From Rhizobium tumorigenes (GTDB taxonomy: Bacteria > Pseudomonadota > Alphaproteobacteria > Rhizobiales > Rhizobiaceae), in NCBI RefSeq assembly GCF_003240565.2, contig NZ_CP117259.1, positions 62,001 through 126,000 of the forward strand: 64,000 bases of DNA, read 5' to 3'. The notes under the pieces are model-generated. The model was not told where the DNA came from, searched no databases, and worked only from the letters and a program-made list of their open reading frames with translations. Each line of letters begins with the position of its first letter. The first letter of the stretch is position 1. The translations under genes were made by a program, and so were the position numbers. Positions 16,673 through 24,927 of this stretch are shown here, one piece after another.

Positions 16673-17445
16673 GCAATATTCTCTCCCGTCGCCGCTTCCT
16701 GATCGGTTCGGCCGCCGGCCTCGGCGCCATTGGCCTCACCGGCTGCGACGATGTCGCCGGCAACCAGCAGGTCCAGAAGGTACTGGCCATGGCGGAAAAG
16801 CTGACCATGGGCAGCCAGCGCCTGCTGGTATCGCGCCAGGCGCTGGCGCCAGAGTTCACCGAAGCCGAGATATCGCCGAGCTTTCATCCAAACGGCTCGA
16901 CGCAGCCCAGCAGCCCCGAATATGCCAGGATGACAGAGACCGGCTTCGTCGACTGGCGCCTGAAGATCGACGGCATGGTCAACCAGCCGATGGAGTTCTC
17001 GCTGGCCGACCTTAAGAAGCTGCCGTCGCGCACCCAGATTACCCGCCACGACTGCGTCGAGGGCTGGAGCGCCATCGGCAAATGGCAGGGCGTGCCGCTC
17101 GGGCTGATCCTGCAGACGGCTGGGCTGAAGCCGGGCGCCCGCTATGCCGTTTTGCATTGTGCCGATGAACTGGAGCAGACGCTCGACGGCAGCGGCGTCT
17201 ACTACGAAAGCATCGACCTCATCGACGCCTTCCATCCGCAGTCGATCCTTGCCTATTCGCTGAATGGCAAGGATCTGGCGGTGGAACACGGAGCGCCGCT
17301 ACGGCTGCGCGTCGAGCGCCATCTCGGCTACAAGCACGCGAAATATCTCATGCGCATCGAAATCCGCGACCGCTTCGACGATCTCTGGGGTGGCAAGGGC
17401 GGATTCTGGGAGGACAGGGGCTATGAATGGTATGCTGGTATCTGA
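16669..17445 (+). CDS. Sulfite-oxidase-fold molybdopterin oxidoreductase, Tat-exported
   Basis: This 258-residue protein has a twin-arginine leader (SRRRFLIG) whose hydrophobic part ends in LTGC, which could serve as a lipobox. The body is an oxidoreductase molybdopterin-binding domain. Cys129 in RHDCVEGW is the expected molybdenum-ligating cysteine, and later segments (YYESIDL, LNGKDLAVEHGAPLRL, YKHAKYL) fit the YedY/sulfite-oxidase family. It is shorter than typical MsrP (~330 aa). Coupled to the cytochrome b upstream and to a DoxX-like gene downstream. The substrate is unknown; oxidised methionine, sulfite or another sulfur/nitrogen oxide are possible. Confidence 0.88.
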   Translation: MSNILSRRRFLIGSAAGLGAIGLTGCDDVAGNQQVQKVLAMAEKLTMGSQRLLVSRQALAPEFTEAEISPSFHPNGSTQPSSPEYARMTETGFVDWRLKIDGMVNQPMEFSLADLKKLPSRTQITRHDCVEGWSAIGKWQGVPLGLILQTAGLKPGARYAVLHCADELEQTLDGSGVYYESIDLIDAFHPQSILAYSLNGKDLAVEHGAPLRLRVERHLGYKHAKYLMRIEIRDRFDDLWGGKGGFWEDRGYEWYAGI

Positions 17446-17848
17446 GGCAAAGCCGCAGCGCTGGGGGGCCCGCATCCCGCTCGCCGTGATCTACGCGGTC
17501 GCCGGTGCGTTTCATCTTGCCGTGCCCGACGTGTTCGTCACCATCACCCCGGCCTGGGTCCCCAAGCCGCACGAGGTGATTATCGTCACCGGGATCTGCG
17601 AACTGGCAGGCGCCGCAGCCCTGCTCAGCGGCCGCACGCGCACCATCGCCGGCATCGCTCTCGCTGCTTACGCCGTCTGCGTCTACCCCGCCAACATCAA
17701 ACACGCCATCGACAGCCTCTCCGCCCCCACCCCACCCGTTCTCGGCTGGTGGTACCACGCCCCAAGGCTCGTCTTGCAGCCGGTACTGGTCTGGTGGGCG
17801 CTGTATGCCGGCGGCGTGGTGACGTGGCCGTTTGGCGGACGCAGGTGA
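17423..17848 (+). CDS. DoxX-like small membrane protein
   Basis: A 141-residue protein with four hydrophobic segments (residues ~15-30, 47-66, 70-90, 115-133), consistent with the DoxX/DUF417-like family. The start at 17423 has GGAGG about 9 bases upstream and overlaps the molybdopterin gene end by 23 bases. A second ATG at 17432 also has a usable AGGGG site. DoxX-type proteins accompany periplasmic redox enzymes; here it likely belongs to the cytochrome b / molybdopterin operon. Its exact role is not known. Confidence 0.75.
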   Translation: MNGMLVSEAKPQRWGARIPLAVIYAVAGAFHLAVPDVFVTITPAWVPKPHEVIIVTGICELAGAAALLSGRTRTIAGIALAAYAVCVYPANIKHAIDSLSAPTPPVLGWWYHAPRLVLQPVLVWWALYAGGVVTWPFGGRR

Positions 17849-17876
17849 TGGGGGCGCTAAGCCGGCTTGGTATCTT

Positions 17877-18752
17877 TCAGTCGTATTCGCCGGCATAAAG
17901 ATTGTCGAAGCTTTGGAAGAGCCGGATGTTCAGGCGTTCGATCCAGCCCATCGTGCGTTGCAAATTATCGTCATAGCAGTCGATCCGTTGAAGCCACAGA
18001 CGGAAAGGCGTGATCGTGAACTTCACAACGGGCGTGATTGATCGAATATCGGCTGGATGATAGTCTGTGAAAGCTGCGAAGGTGCCATCTTCATTTCGCA
18101 CTAAGCCCCAATCCATCGACTCGTTCCAGGAGCCGTGTATGGACTCCGACATCATGCCGTAAGTTGCCGGATAAAGGGAATCGCGTTCGACCGACGCGAA
18201 AATGTCGCGGAAGCTCTTTCCTTGCAACCGCCATTTATTCTTCCTCTGCTCGGCAAAATCGTCTTTCGTAAGACCTTCAAAATTCAACTTGTCTTGAACG
18301 GAAGCAAGCAAACGCTTGCCCGCTTTGGTATCAGAGAAGGGCGATCCTTCCTCTAGCTTTCTTAGCAATCTTAGGCGATCTTTATAGGAGCACTTGCGAT
18401 AGTCCTCCATCACTGCACCATCGTTACGCATGAGATAGGTCGCGATCGTTGTTGCCTCGATCAAAGGCCGTTCGAAAATCGCAATCACCTCAGCATTTTC
18501 AGCTTTGTGAGATTTCACGCATTCCTTGAGGAGTTTTGACACTCTTACCAGCAATCCGAGGATTGGGGCGTCATCGATTGAAAATCCCGATGGGTTGCGG
18601 TCCAGATTGCGCAGCCGCGTTATACCATCATAGATATCTGCAATGTCCTTAAAAAATTGAAGCGAAAATACGTGTATTTCTTCGAGAGATTCAAAATTCT
18701 TCTCGATATAATCCGGCTTATACTTATTGGTTATTCTCTCAAATTCTTCCAT
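17877..18752 (-). CDS. DUF5677-like protein of unknown function
   Basis: This 291-residue soluble protein is rich in charged helices. The central part (FERPLIEATTIATYLMRN ... YRKCSYKDRLRLLRKLEE ... YGMMSESIHGSWNESMDWGL) resembles DUF5677-type proteins, which share a helical core with a conserved SxxxHGS-type segment. It is clearly lower in GC than its neighbours and stands alone between two convergent/divergent operons, which suggests separate acquisition. No catalytic motif is evident. Such helical proteins are often found on genomic islands and some are proposed defence-associated; nothing here proves that. Confidence 0.6.
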   Translation of the reverse strand: MEEFERITNKYKPDYIEKNFESLEEIHVFSLQFFKDIADIYDGITRLRNLDRNPSGFSIDDAPILGLLVRVSKLLKECVKSHKAENAEVIAIFERPLIEATTIATYLMRNDGAVMEDYRKCSYKDRLRLLRKLEEGSPFSDTKAGKRLLASVQDKLNFEGLTKDDFAEQRKNKWRLQGKSFRDIFASVERDSLYPATYGMMSESIHGSWNESMDWGLVRNEDGTFAAFTDYHPADIRSITPVVKFTITPFRLWLQRIDCYDDNLQRTMGWIERLNIRLFQSFDNLYAGEYD

Positions 18753-19094
18753 TTCAAATCATACCATCGTGCAAAGCTGGGTGACAATAGCGAGCGCACC
18801 ATTCCTATTAAGCGCAACTAATGCAGGCTGCTCGAAACAGCCTCTAATGCGCGCCATTAAACTGCGCACGATCCTATATGGCTCTTGCACGTCGGCAAAA
18901 GTAGGCCGGCGCCCTGCTGCCACGACCCTTGCCGCGCAAAGTCTGCAAAGGCGTGCAGGCGCCTCGGTGCTTACCGACTTTTTCACAAGCGCCCATGCCG
19001 CGATGGAATCCGATTCATTCGCTGACAAGCGCGCTATTGGACATACTTTCCGTCCATCGAGATCATCAACCCCGAGACCGCTAGCGACAGACCG
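18753..19094. other. Intergenic region without recognised gene
   Basis: These 342 bases lie upstream of the DUF5677 gene and downstream of the antiporter gene. A minus-strand open frame at 18759-19028 exists but resembles no known protein and lacks a ribosome site. No hairpin, repeat or operator stands out. Confidence 0.4.
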
Positions 19095-20642
19095 CTACCC
19101 CTCGACAATCTCGAACCTGTCCGGTGGCGAGGCGGCCATTTCGGCCCAGTCTAGCTCCTGCTCGAGGGCGTGGAAGACGTCGTCGTCGATGGAGCCGGTG
19201 CGGCGGAGTTCGGCGAGTTTGACGCGTTTGGCCTTGATGGAGCGCCGCCGTAGACTGTCGAGTTCGCTTTTTTCGCGCGGGTGGATACCGTTGGCGGTGA
19301 GCTTGCGGTCCCCCTCGTAGATCGCCCGGAGCGTCCGTACCTCGTCTGTTTCCTCCAGCGTATCGAGGTCGGCAAGGGCGGTGTCGAGCAGCGTCATGCG
19401 GGCATTCGTGATGCCCTCGCGCATGGAGTCGTCGTTGCCGAATTTCAGGATGCGGATCAGCGGCCCGAGCGTCAGTCCCTGGAGTATCAAGGTGCCGAGG
19501 ACGACGGTCAGGGCGGCAAAGACGATGAGGTCGCGAGACGGGAAATCCGCCGGAAGAGCAATCGCCGTTGCCAGCGTCAGCAGGCCGCGCATGCCGCACC
19601 AGCCCGCGACCAGGCTCATGCCGACGGTCGGCGGCTCCTGTGAGACGAGCTTGCGACGTGCCAGATAATTGATGACGCGGTTGTAGAGCATCACCCATCC
19701 GAGCCGAACCAGAACAACCACAAGCAGGATGGCGCCGCCAAAGGCAAAGGCGAATTCGATGTTTTTCGGGTAAAGCTGCTGGATCGTCTCGCGCGCCTGC
19801 ATGCCCATCAACAGGAAGGCGAGCACGTTGAACATGAAGATCGTCGCCTCCCAGACCGAATAGGAATGGATGCGATTTCGCGCCGTCTGGCGTTCCGGCA
19901 TGTAGCGGGCGATCACCATGGCGTAGGCAACGATGGCAAGCACGGCCGATAGATGCAGCCGCTCGGCAATCACCCAGGTGCCGAACGTCGCGACGAATTC
20001 GAACAGCGAGCCGCCCAGCGTGCCTGCCAGCCGCGGCGCAATGAAGATGTAGAGAAATCCGAGCGCTATGCCGAGCACCAGCCCGCCGGGGGCTGCCAGC
20101 GCCAGTTCCGGGATGACGACGGATGCCGAATTTCCACCTGTGGAAAACGCCACGGCAGCGCCGAAGATCAGCAGCGCCACGGCGTCGTTGAGCAGGCTCT
20201 CGCCTTTCAGCACCGCAAATGTTCGGCGCGGCAATGCGAACCGACTGAGCATCGCGCTTGCCGCCGCCGCATCCGGCGGCGCGACGATGGCTCCGAGCGC
20301 AACGGCAGCGGCAACAGGCAGCCCGGCAAAGGCCACGCCGACGAAGGCGACGGCTGCCGTCGTCAGGATGACAGCGATGGCGGCAAGCGAAATCAGCGGC
20401 ACCCAGTTTTCACGCAGCGCTCTCGGCGGCAGGTCGTAGGCGGCATCGAACAGGGCCGGCGCGATGAAGATGGCGAGCGCCAGCTGCGGGTCGATCGAGA
20501 TCGTCGGCGCCCAGGGAAGGGTCGCCACCAGCAGGCCGGCGACAGCCAGCATCGTCGGATAGGGAATCATCAGCCGGCGCGATGGCTGCAGGAAGACGAT
20601 CGCCACCAGCAGCAGCGTCAGCAGGCTCTCGAAAAACGCCAT
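19095..20642 (-). CDS. Na+/H+ antiporter, CPA1 (NhaP/YjcE) family
   Basis: This 515-residue transporter has 11-12 hydrophobic segments in residues 1-400. The signature stretch GAIVAPPDAAAASAML (about 138-153) carries the aspartate of the ion-binding PPDA motif, and FAVLKGESLLNDAVALLIF (about 162-180) carries the ND pair typical of CPA1 exchangers. A ~110-residue charged, helical cytoplasmic tail follows. GGAGA precedes the ATG. It stands alone on the minus strand. It exchanges monovalent cations for protons in the inner membrane, supporting pH and salt homeostasis. Confidence 0.92.
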   Translation of the reverse strand: MAFFESLLTLLLVAIVFLQPSRRLMIPYPTMLAVAGLLVATLPWAPTISIDPQLALAIFIAPALFDAAYDLPPRALRENWVPLISLAAIAVILTTAAVAFVGVAFAGLPVAAAVALGAIVAPPDAAAASAMLSRFALPRRTFAVLKGESLLNDAVALLIFGAAVAFSTGGNSASVVIPELALAAPGGLVLGIALGFLYIFIAPRLAGTLGGSLFEFVATFGTWVIAERLHLSAVLAIVAYAMVIARYMPERQTARNRIHSYSVWEATIFMFNVLAFLLMGMQARETIQQLYPKNIEFAFAFGGAILLVVVLVRLGWVMLYNRVINYLARRKLVSQEPPTVGMSLVAGWCGMRGLLTLATAIALPADFPSRDLIVFAALTVVLGTLILQGLTLGPLIRILKFGNDDSMREGITNARMTLLDTALADLDTLEETDEVRTLRAIYEGDRKLTANGIHPREKSELDSLRRRSIKAKRVKLAELRRTGSIDDDVFHALEQELDWAEMAASPPDRFEIVEG

Positions 20643-20736
20643 GGTCTAAATTTCTCCAATCGCGCTATCTTGGTCGAAAGCAGCATTCGGCAAGCGTCAG
20701 GCTGGAGAAATCGTCTGGAGACGTTAGACGTTGGCT

Positions 20737-21144
20737 CTAGGAGGGCTGCCCGTCGGCCGGTCCCTCGGCCAGCTCTTCCAGGATCGGGCAATCCGGACGG
20801 TCGTTGCCGTGGCAGGCGTGAACCAGCGTTTCAAGGGTGCGGCGCAGTTCGCTCAATTCACGGATCTTGCGGTCTATCTCGCTAAGTTTGGCGCTGGCGA
20901 TCTGGCGCACGTCGGCGCTGGCGCGGTCGCGATCCCCATAGAGTGCCAGCAGCTGGCGGCATTCCTCGACGGAGAAGCCGAGGCCCCGGGAGCGCTGCAG
21001 GAAGCGCAGCTTGTGGATGTCGGCCTCGCGGTAGTCGCGATAACCGTTGCCGCTGCGGTCGGGGCTGACAAGGCCAATCTCCTCATAGTAGCGAATGGTC
21101 TTTGCGGGCAGGCCCGAACGCTCCGATGCATCGCCGATGTTCAT
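20737..21144 (-). CDS. cueR: Copper-responsive MerR-family regulator CueR
   Basis: This 135-residue regulator has an N-terminal MerR winged helix (residues 1-70: IGDASERSGLPAKTIRYYEEIGL), a dimerisation helix and a C-terminal metal loop. The loop has Cys111 and Cys119 (CHGNDRPDC), the two-cysteine arrangement of CueR that binds a single Cu(I). Its ATG overlaps the copA stop (ATGA), so activator and pump are made from the same transcript. The matching CueR box precedes copA at 23700-23720, making an autoregulated copper-efflux unit. Confidence 0.95.
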   Translation of the reverse strand: MNIGDASERSGLPAKTIRYYEEIGLVSPDRSGNGYRDYREADIHKLRFLQRSRGLGFSVEECRQLLALYGDRDRASADVRQIASAKLSEIDRKIRELSELRRTLETLVHACHGNDRPDCPILEELAEGPADGQPS

Positions 21145-23660
21145 GTCGCCTCCTGAAGCTTTTCGTGGCGCAGCCGGAGGGCATTGGCGATCACCGAGAC
21201 GGATGACAGGCTCATGGCCGCCGCCGCGATCATCGGCGACAGCAACAAGCCGAACACCGGATAGAGAATGCCTGCGGCGAGAGGAATGCCGAGCGCATTG
21301 TAGCCGAAGGCGAAGATCAGGTTCTGGCGAATGTTGCGGATCGTCGCCTGCGACAGGCGTCGGCCCCTGAGGATGCCGCCAAGATCGCCCTTCACCAGCG
21401 TGATGCCGGCGCTCTCCATCGCCACATCTGCGCCGGTGCCCATGGCAATGCCGACATCGGCTGCAGCCAGCGCCGGCGCATCGTTGATACCGTCGCCCGC
21501 CATCGCCACCCGGGCGCCTGCGGCGTGCAGCGCATCGACCAGCGCCTTCTTGCCCTCCGGCAACAGCCCGGCATGAACCTCGTCGATGCCGAGCTGCCGG
21601 GCAACAGCCTCGGCCGTCGCCGCCGCATCGCCCGTCGCCATGATGATTTTCAGGCCGCTCCTATGCAGGGCAGCAATCGCCGCTGCGGCTGTCGGCTTGA
21701 TCCGGTCGGCCACAGCGAGCAGACCGGCAAGCCTGCCGTCGATGGCGAGGAAAACCACAGTCCTGCCGTCGCCGCGAAGGCTCTCTGCCCGGTCGCGAAG
21801 CGGTGCCGGATCGGCACCCAGCGCCTCCATCATAGCCGCATTGCCGAGGCCGACGGATGTCCCCTCGATGGTGCCGCCAATGCCCATGCCGGTCGTTGCC
21901 TTGAAGTCGGTGGTGGCCACGGCAATGATGCCCCGTCGATTAGCGGCCTCGAGGATGGCTGCTGCAAGCGGATGCTCGGAGCCCTGTTCGAGACCGGCGG
22001 CCAGTTGCAACAGCCGATCCTCCGTCATACCCTCGACGGCAATGATATCCGTGAGTTCGGGCTTGCCCTCGGTCAGTGTGCCCGTCTTGTCGATCACCAG
22101 CGTATCGACTCCGGCAAAGCGCTCCAGCGCTTCGGCATCGCGGATGAGCACCCCCTCGCGCGCGCCGCGGCCGGTGGCGATCATCACGGACATCGGCGTC
22201 GCCAGGCCCAGAGCGCAAGGGCAGGCGATGATCAGTACCGCGACCGCCGCCATCAGCGCATGGGCAAGCCGAGGTTCCGGCCCGACCGCCATCCAGATGC
22301 CGAAGGCGAGAAGTGCGGCCAGCACGACAGTCGGCACGAAGACCGCCGAGACCCGATCGACCATGCCTTGCACCGGCGCTCGCGTGCGCTGCGCCAGCGC
22401 CACCATACCAACGATGCGCGACAGCGTCGTATCGGCGCCGACCTTCTCGGCCACCATCACCATGGTGCCGTTACCATTGATGGTGCCGCCGGTGAGCATT
22501 GCGCCGAGCTGCTTTTCGACGGGCAGAGCCTCGCCCGAGATCATCGATTCATCGACCGTCGAGCTGCCTTCGGCAACCGCGCCATCCACCGGCACCCGTT
22601 CGCCAGGACGCAGCCGCAGGCGATCACCGACGCGCACAAGATCGAGCGCCACCGTCTGGTCCGTGCCATCTGGCCCGACCCGCTGTGCCGTGTCAGGCGC
22701 GAGGGCCAGCAGGGCGCGGATGGCAGAGCCAGTCTGTTCGCGTGCCTTGAGTTCCAGCACCTGGCCAACAAAGACCAGCGCCACGACGACGGCCGCCGCC
22801 TCGAAATAGACCGGCACACCCGTGCCGTGGGCTGTCATGGTCATCGGAAACAGACCGGGGGCAAGCAGGGCGACGACGCTGTAGAGATAAGCGGCGCCGA
22901 CGCCGAGACCGATCAGGGTCCACATGTTCGGGCTGCGATTGAGCACCGAATTCCAGGCCCGGCGGAAAAAGGGCAGCGCAGCCCATAGCACCACCGGCGT
23001 TGCCAGCAACAACTCGATCCAGCCTGTCAGGCGCTCGCCGACCAGAGTGTCGCAGGGCAGGCCCACCATCGGCCCCATGCCGAGAACGAGCAGTGGCACA
23101 GAGAGGACCACACTCACAAAAAGCCGGCGCATGAAATCGGCGAGCTCCGGGTTCGGGCCCTCGTCTGCCGCCGGAACGCCCATAGGCTCCAGCGCCATTC
23201 CGCATTTCGGGCAATCGCCGGGCTTGTCGCTGACGACTTCCGGGTGCATCGGGCAGGTGTACTGGGTGCCTGCGGGCATCGCCGCAGCGGTAGTGGGCGC
23301 TCCAGCGACATAGGCTGCCGGATTGGCTTTGAACTTCGCCTCGCAACCGCTGGAGCAGAAATAATGTTTTGCGCCCTCGTGCCGCAGGAAATGCACCGCC
23401 GTCGCCCGGTCGACACGCATGCCACAGACAGGGTCCCGCGCCGTCAGGAACGAACCGGGGTCAGCCTCGAATTTTGCCCGGCATCCGTTGCAGCAGAAAT
23501 GGTATGTGCGGCCTTCGTAAGCCAGATGCGGCTTACCGGCATCGGGATCGACGATCATGCCGCAGACGGGATCGCGGGTGACGGGGGTATGCTCCATGCC
23601 ATTGCCAGAGGCGTGGGAGTGACCATGATGCGCGTCGCGATGGTGGTCGTTCGATGCCAT
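21141..23660 (-). CDS. copA: Cu(I)-exporting P1B-type ATPase with two YHS domains
   Basis: The protein has 839 residues. Instead of the usual CXXC metal-binding domains, the N-terminus has a His-rich tail (HHRDAHHGHSH) and two tandem YHS domains (DPVCGM at about residues 30 and 75, each with a later Cys-X3-Cys pair). A heavy-metal binding domain follows at about 134-165 (YTCPMHPEV ... CPKCGM). The membrane CPC motif lies near residues 479-481, the phosphorylated DKTGTLTEG near 522, and GDGINDAPAL late. The pump moves Cu(I) out of the cytoplasm. It is co-transcribed with cueR from a MerR-type promoter. Confidence 0.95.
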   Translation of the reverse strand: MASNDHHRDAHHGHSHASGNGMEHTPVTRDPVCGMIVDPDAGKPHLAYEGRTYHFCCNGCRAKFEADPGSFLTARDPVCGMRVDRATAVHFLRHEGAKHYFCSSGCEAKFKANPAAYVAGAPTTAAAMPAGTQYTCPMHPEVVSDKPGDCPKCGMALEPMGVPAADEGPNPELADFMRRLFVSVVLSVPLLVLGMGPMVGLPCDTLVGERLTGWIELLLATPVVLWAALPFFRRAWNSVLNRSPNMWTLIGLGVGAAYLYSVVALLAPGLFPMTMTAHGTGVPVYFEAAAVVVALVFVGQVLELKAREQTGSAIRALLALAPDTAQRVGPDGTDQTVALDLVRVGDRLRLRPGERVPVDGAVAEGSSTVDESMISGEALPVEKQLGAMLTGGTINGNGTMVMVAEKVGADTTLSRIVGMVALAQRTRAPVQGMVDRVSAVFVPTVVLAALLAFGIWMAVGPEPRLAHALMAAVAVLIIACPCALGLATPMSVMIATGRGAREGVLIRDAEALERFAGVDTLVIDKTGTLTEGKPELTDIIAVEGMTEDRLLQLAAGLEQGSEHPLAAAILEAANRRGIIAVATTDFKATTGMGIGGTIEGTSVGLGNAAMMEALGADPAPLRDRAESLRGDGRTVVFLAIDGRLAGLLAVADRIKPTAAAAIAALHRSGLKIIMATGDAAATAEAVARQLGIDEVHAGLLPEGKKALVDALHAAGARVAMAGDGINDAPALAAADVGIAMGTGADVAMESAGITLVKGDLGGILRGRRLSQATIRNIRQNLIFAFGYNALGIPLAAGILYPVFGLLLSPMIAAAAMSLSSVSVIANALRLRHEKLQEAT

Positions 23661-23692
23661 GGCACTACTCCAAACCCCGTTGAGGTTTTCGC

Positions 23693-23723
23693 TTTATGAA
23701 CCTTCCAGCGACTGGAGGGTCAA
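23693..23723 (-). promoter_or_regulatory. CueR box and MerR-type promoter of copA-cueR
   Basis: On the minus strand a -35 TTGACC (23723-23718) and a -10 CATAAA (23698-23693) are separated by 19 bases, the over-long spacer used by MerR activators. Between them lies the dyad ACCTTCCAG-N3-CTGGAGGGT (plus-strand 23700-23720, one mismatch), which matches the known CueR operator form. The copA start lies 32 bases downstream of the -10. Confidence 0.88.
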
Positions 23724-23810
23724 GCAGTTTTTTCGCATTGGACAATCGCGACCCGGCAGCTACCTGGAAGCCAGCCCGTGTGTTAGCTTCAGGCAATCGA
23801 CACGTGCGAA

Positions 23811-24920
23811 ATGATTCCAATGCGATATGAGCTTTCCGCGGCGCAGATGTCCGCTCTCCTGCCGGCCATCATTCATGCCGAAGACCGGTTGGCACGGCTG
23901 GACGAACGGGTGCTGCGCCACGCCATCGGCGACGGATTTCGCGAGCGCGGCCATTTTTTCGAAGCCGTTGCGGCTCTCTGGGTTGGCGGTGAACTGGTGC
24001 ATGTCGAGGATCTCGTGCTGCACGACGCTCATATGGATGCCCGCACGCCGACCCATGAACTGACCATCGCCCACGCGCTGCTTCGCACGCGGCGCCGGCT
24101 GTGGCAGGCGGAGCCCGGCTGGGGGCTCGATCCAGCCGGCATTGCAGCTTTGCGCGGATCGGGCGAGACGGGCGGCAGCGAAGCCTCGACTGCGACCGCC
24201 GATCCAGCCGAGTCGGAGACCGGGGCCGAAGATGCCTTCAGCCTGGAGATGGCGGCAATCGACGCGGTTCTGGCCCGCTCGGACCGGCTTCTGGAGGAGA
24301 CCAAAGGCCGCGCGCCGGAAACCAAGGCAGCCGTGGATCACGATCCTCTGGGCCTGATCCACGACGATGAATGGGATGAAAGCGAGCGCCTGCGCGAATG
24401 GCGTGCCGTGATTGGCGATGCAGACGGGATGCCACCTGTACTGGGCGCAGCGGTGCTTTACGATGCTTGGGAACGCCTTGAGCCGCTGCGTCGGCAGCAC
24501 TGGCTTGGGGGGCTTCTGACGGCCAGCTATCTGCGGTCGCGCGGCAAGGTGACCTCGCACCTGTTCTGCCTCAATGTCGGGATGAAGGCCATCCGCTTCG
24601 AGCGCCGGCGCGCACCCGACCGCCTCACGCGGCTGACCGCTTTTCTCGAGGCGATGGCGGAGGCGGCCGAGGCGGGGCTGAAGGAACTGGACCGGCTGAC
24701 GCTGGCAAGGACGCAGATGGAGAGAAGGATCAAGGATCGCCGCTCCAACAGCAGCCTACCGGCAACCATCGACCTCGTGCTGTCGCGACCGATCGTCTCA
24801 GCCGGCATGGTCGCCCGCCATGCCGGTATAACCCCGCGCGGCGCCCTTAATCTTGTCGCCGATCTCGGCATCCGCGAAATGACCGGGCGCGGGCGCTACC
24901 GAGGATGGGGCGTGCTTTGA
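23811..24920 (+). CDS. RHE_PE00001 family protein (DUF1612 with C-terminal HTH)
   Basis: This 369-residue protein belongs to a family widespread on rhizobial plasmids. The DUF1612 core (RLARLDERVLRHAIGDGF, WVGGELVHVEDLVLHDAHMDARTPTHELT, later WDESERLREWR and VLYDAWERLEPL) is followed by a C-terminal helix-turn-helix (~residues 320-365: GMVARHAGITPRGALNLVADLGIREMTGRGRYRGWG). The linker at ~120-150 is low-complexity. The start may be the ATG at 23811 or the one at 23820; neither has a good ribosome site. The function is unknown, probably DNA-binding. Confidence 0.88.
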   Translation: MIPMRYELSAAQMSALLPAIIHAEDRLARLDERVLRHAIGDGFRERGHFFEAVAALWVGGELVHVEDLVLHDAHMDARTPTHELTIAHALLRTRRRLWQAEPGWGLDPAGIAALRGSGETGGSEASTATADPAESETGAEDAFSLEMAAIDAVLARSDRLLEETKGRAPETKAAVDHDPLGLIHDDEWDESERLREWRAVIGDADGMPPVLGAAVLYDAWERLEPLRRQHWLGGLLTASYLRSRGKVTSHLFCLNVGMKAIRFERRRAPDRLTRLTAFLEAMAEAAEAGLKELDRLTLARTQMERRIKDRRSNSSLPATIDLVLSRPIVSAGMVARHAGITPRGALNLVADLGIREMTGRGRYRGWGVL

Positions 24921-24927
24921 GCTGAGT

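Noticed and set aside
18759..19028. 89-codon minus-strand frame between the DUF5677 and antiporter genes
   Set aside because: No ribosome site, no recognisable family; treated as intergenic.
21525..22988. 487-codon plus-strand frame opposite copA
   Set aside because: Antisense shadow of the P-type ATPase; no motif.
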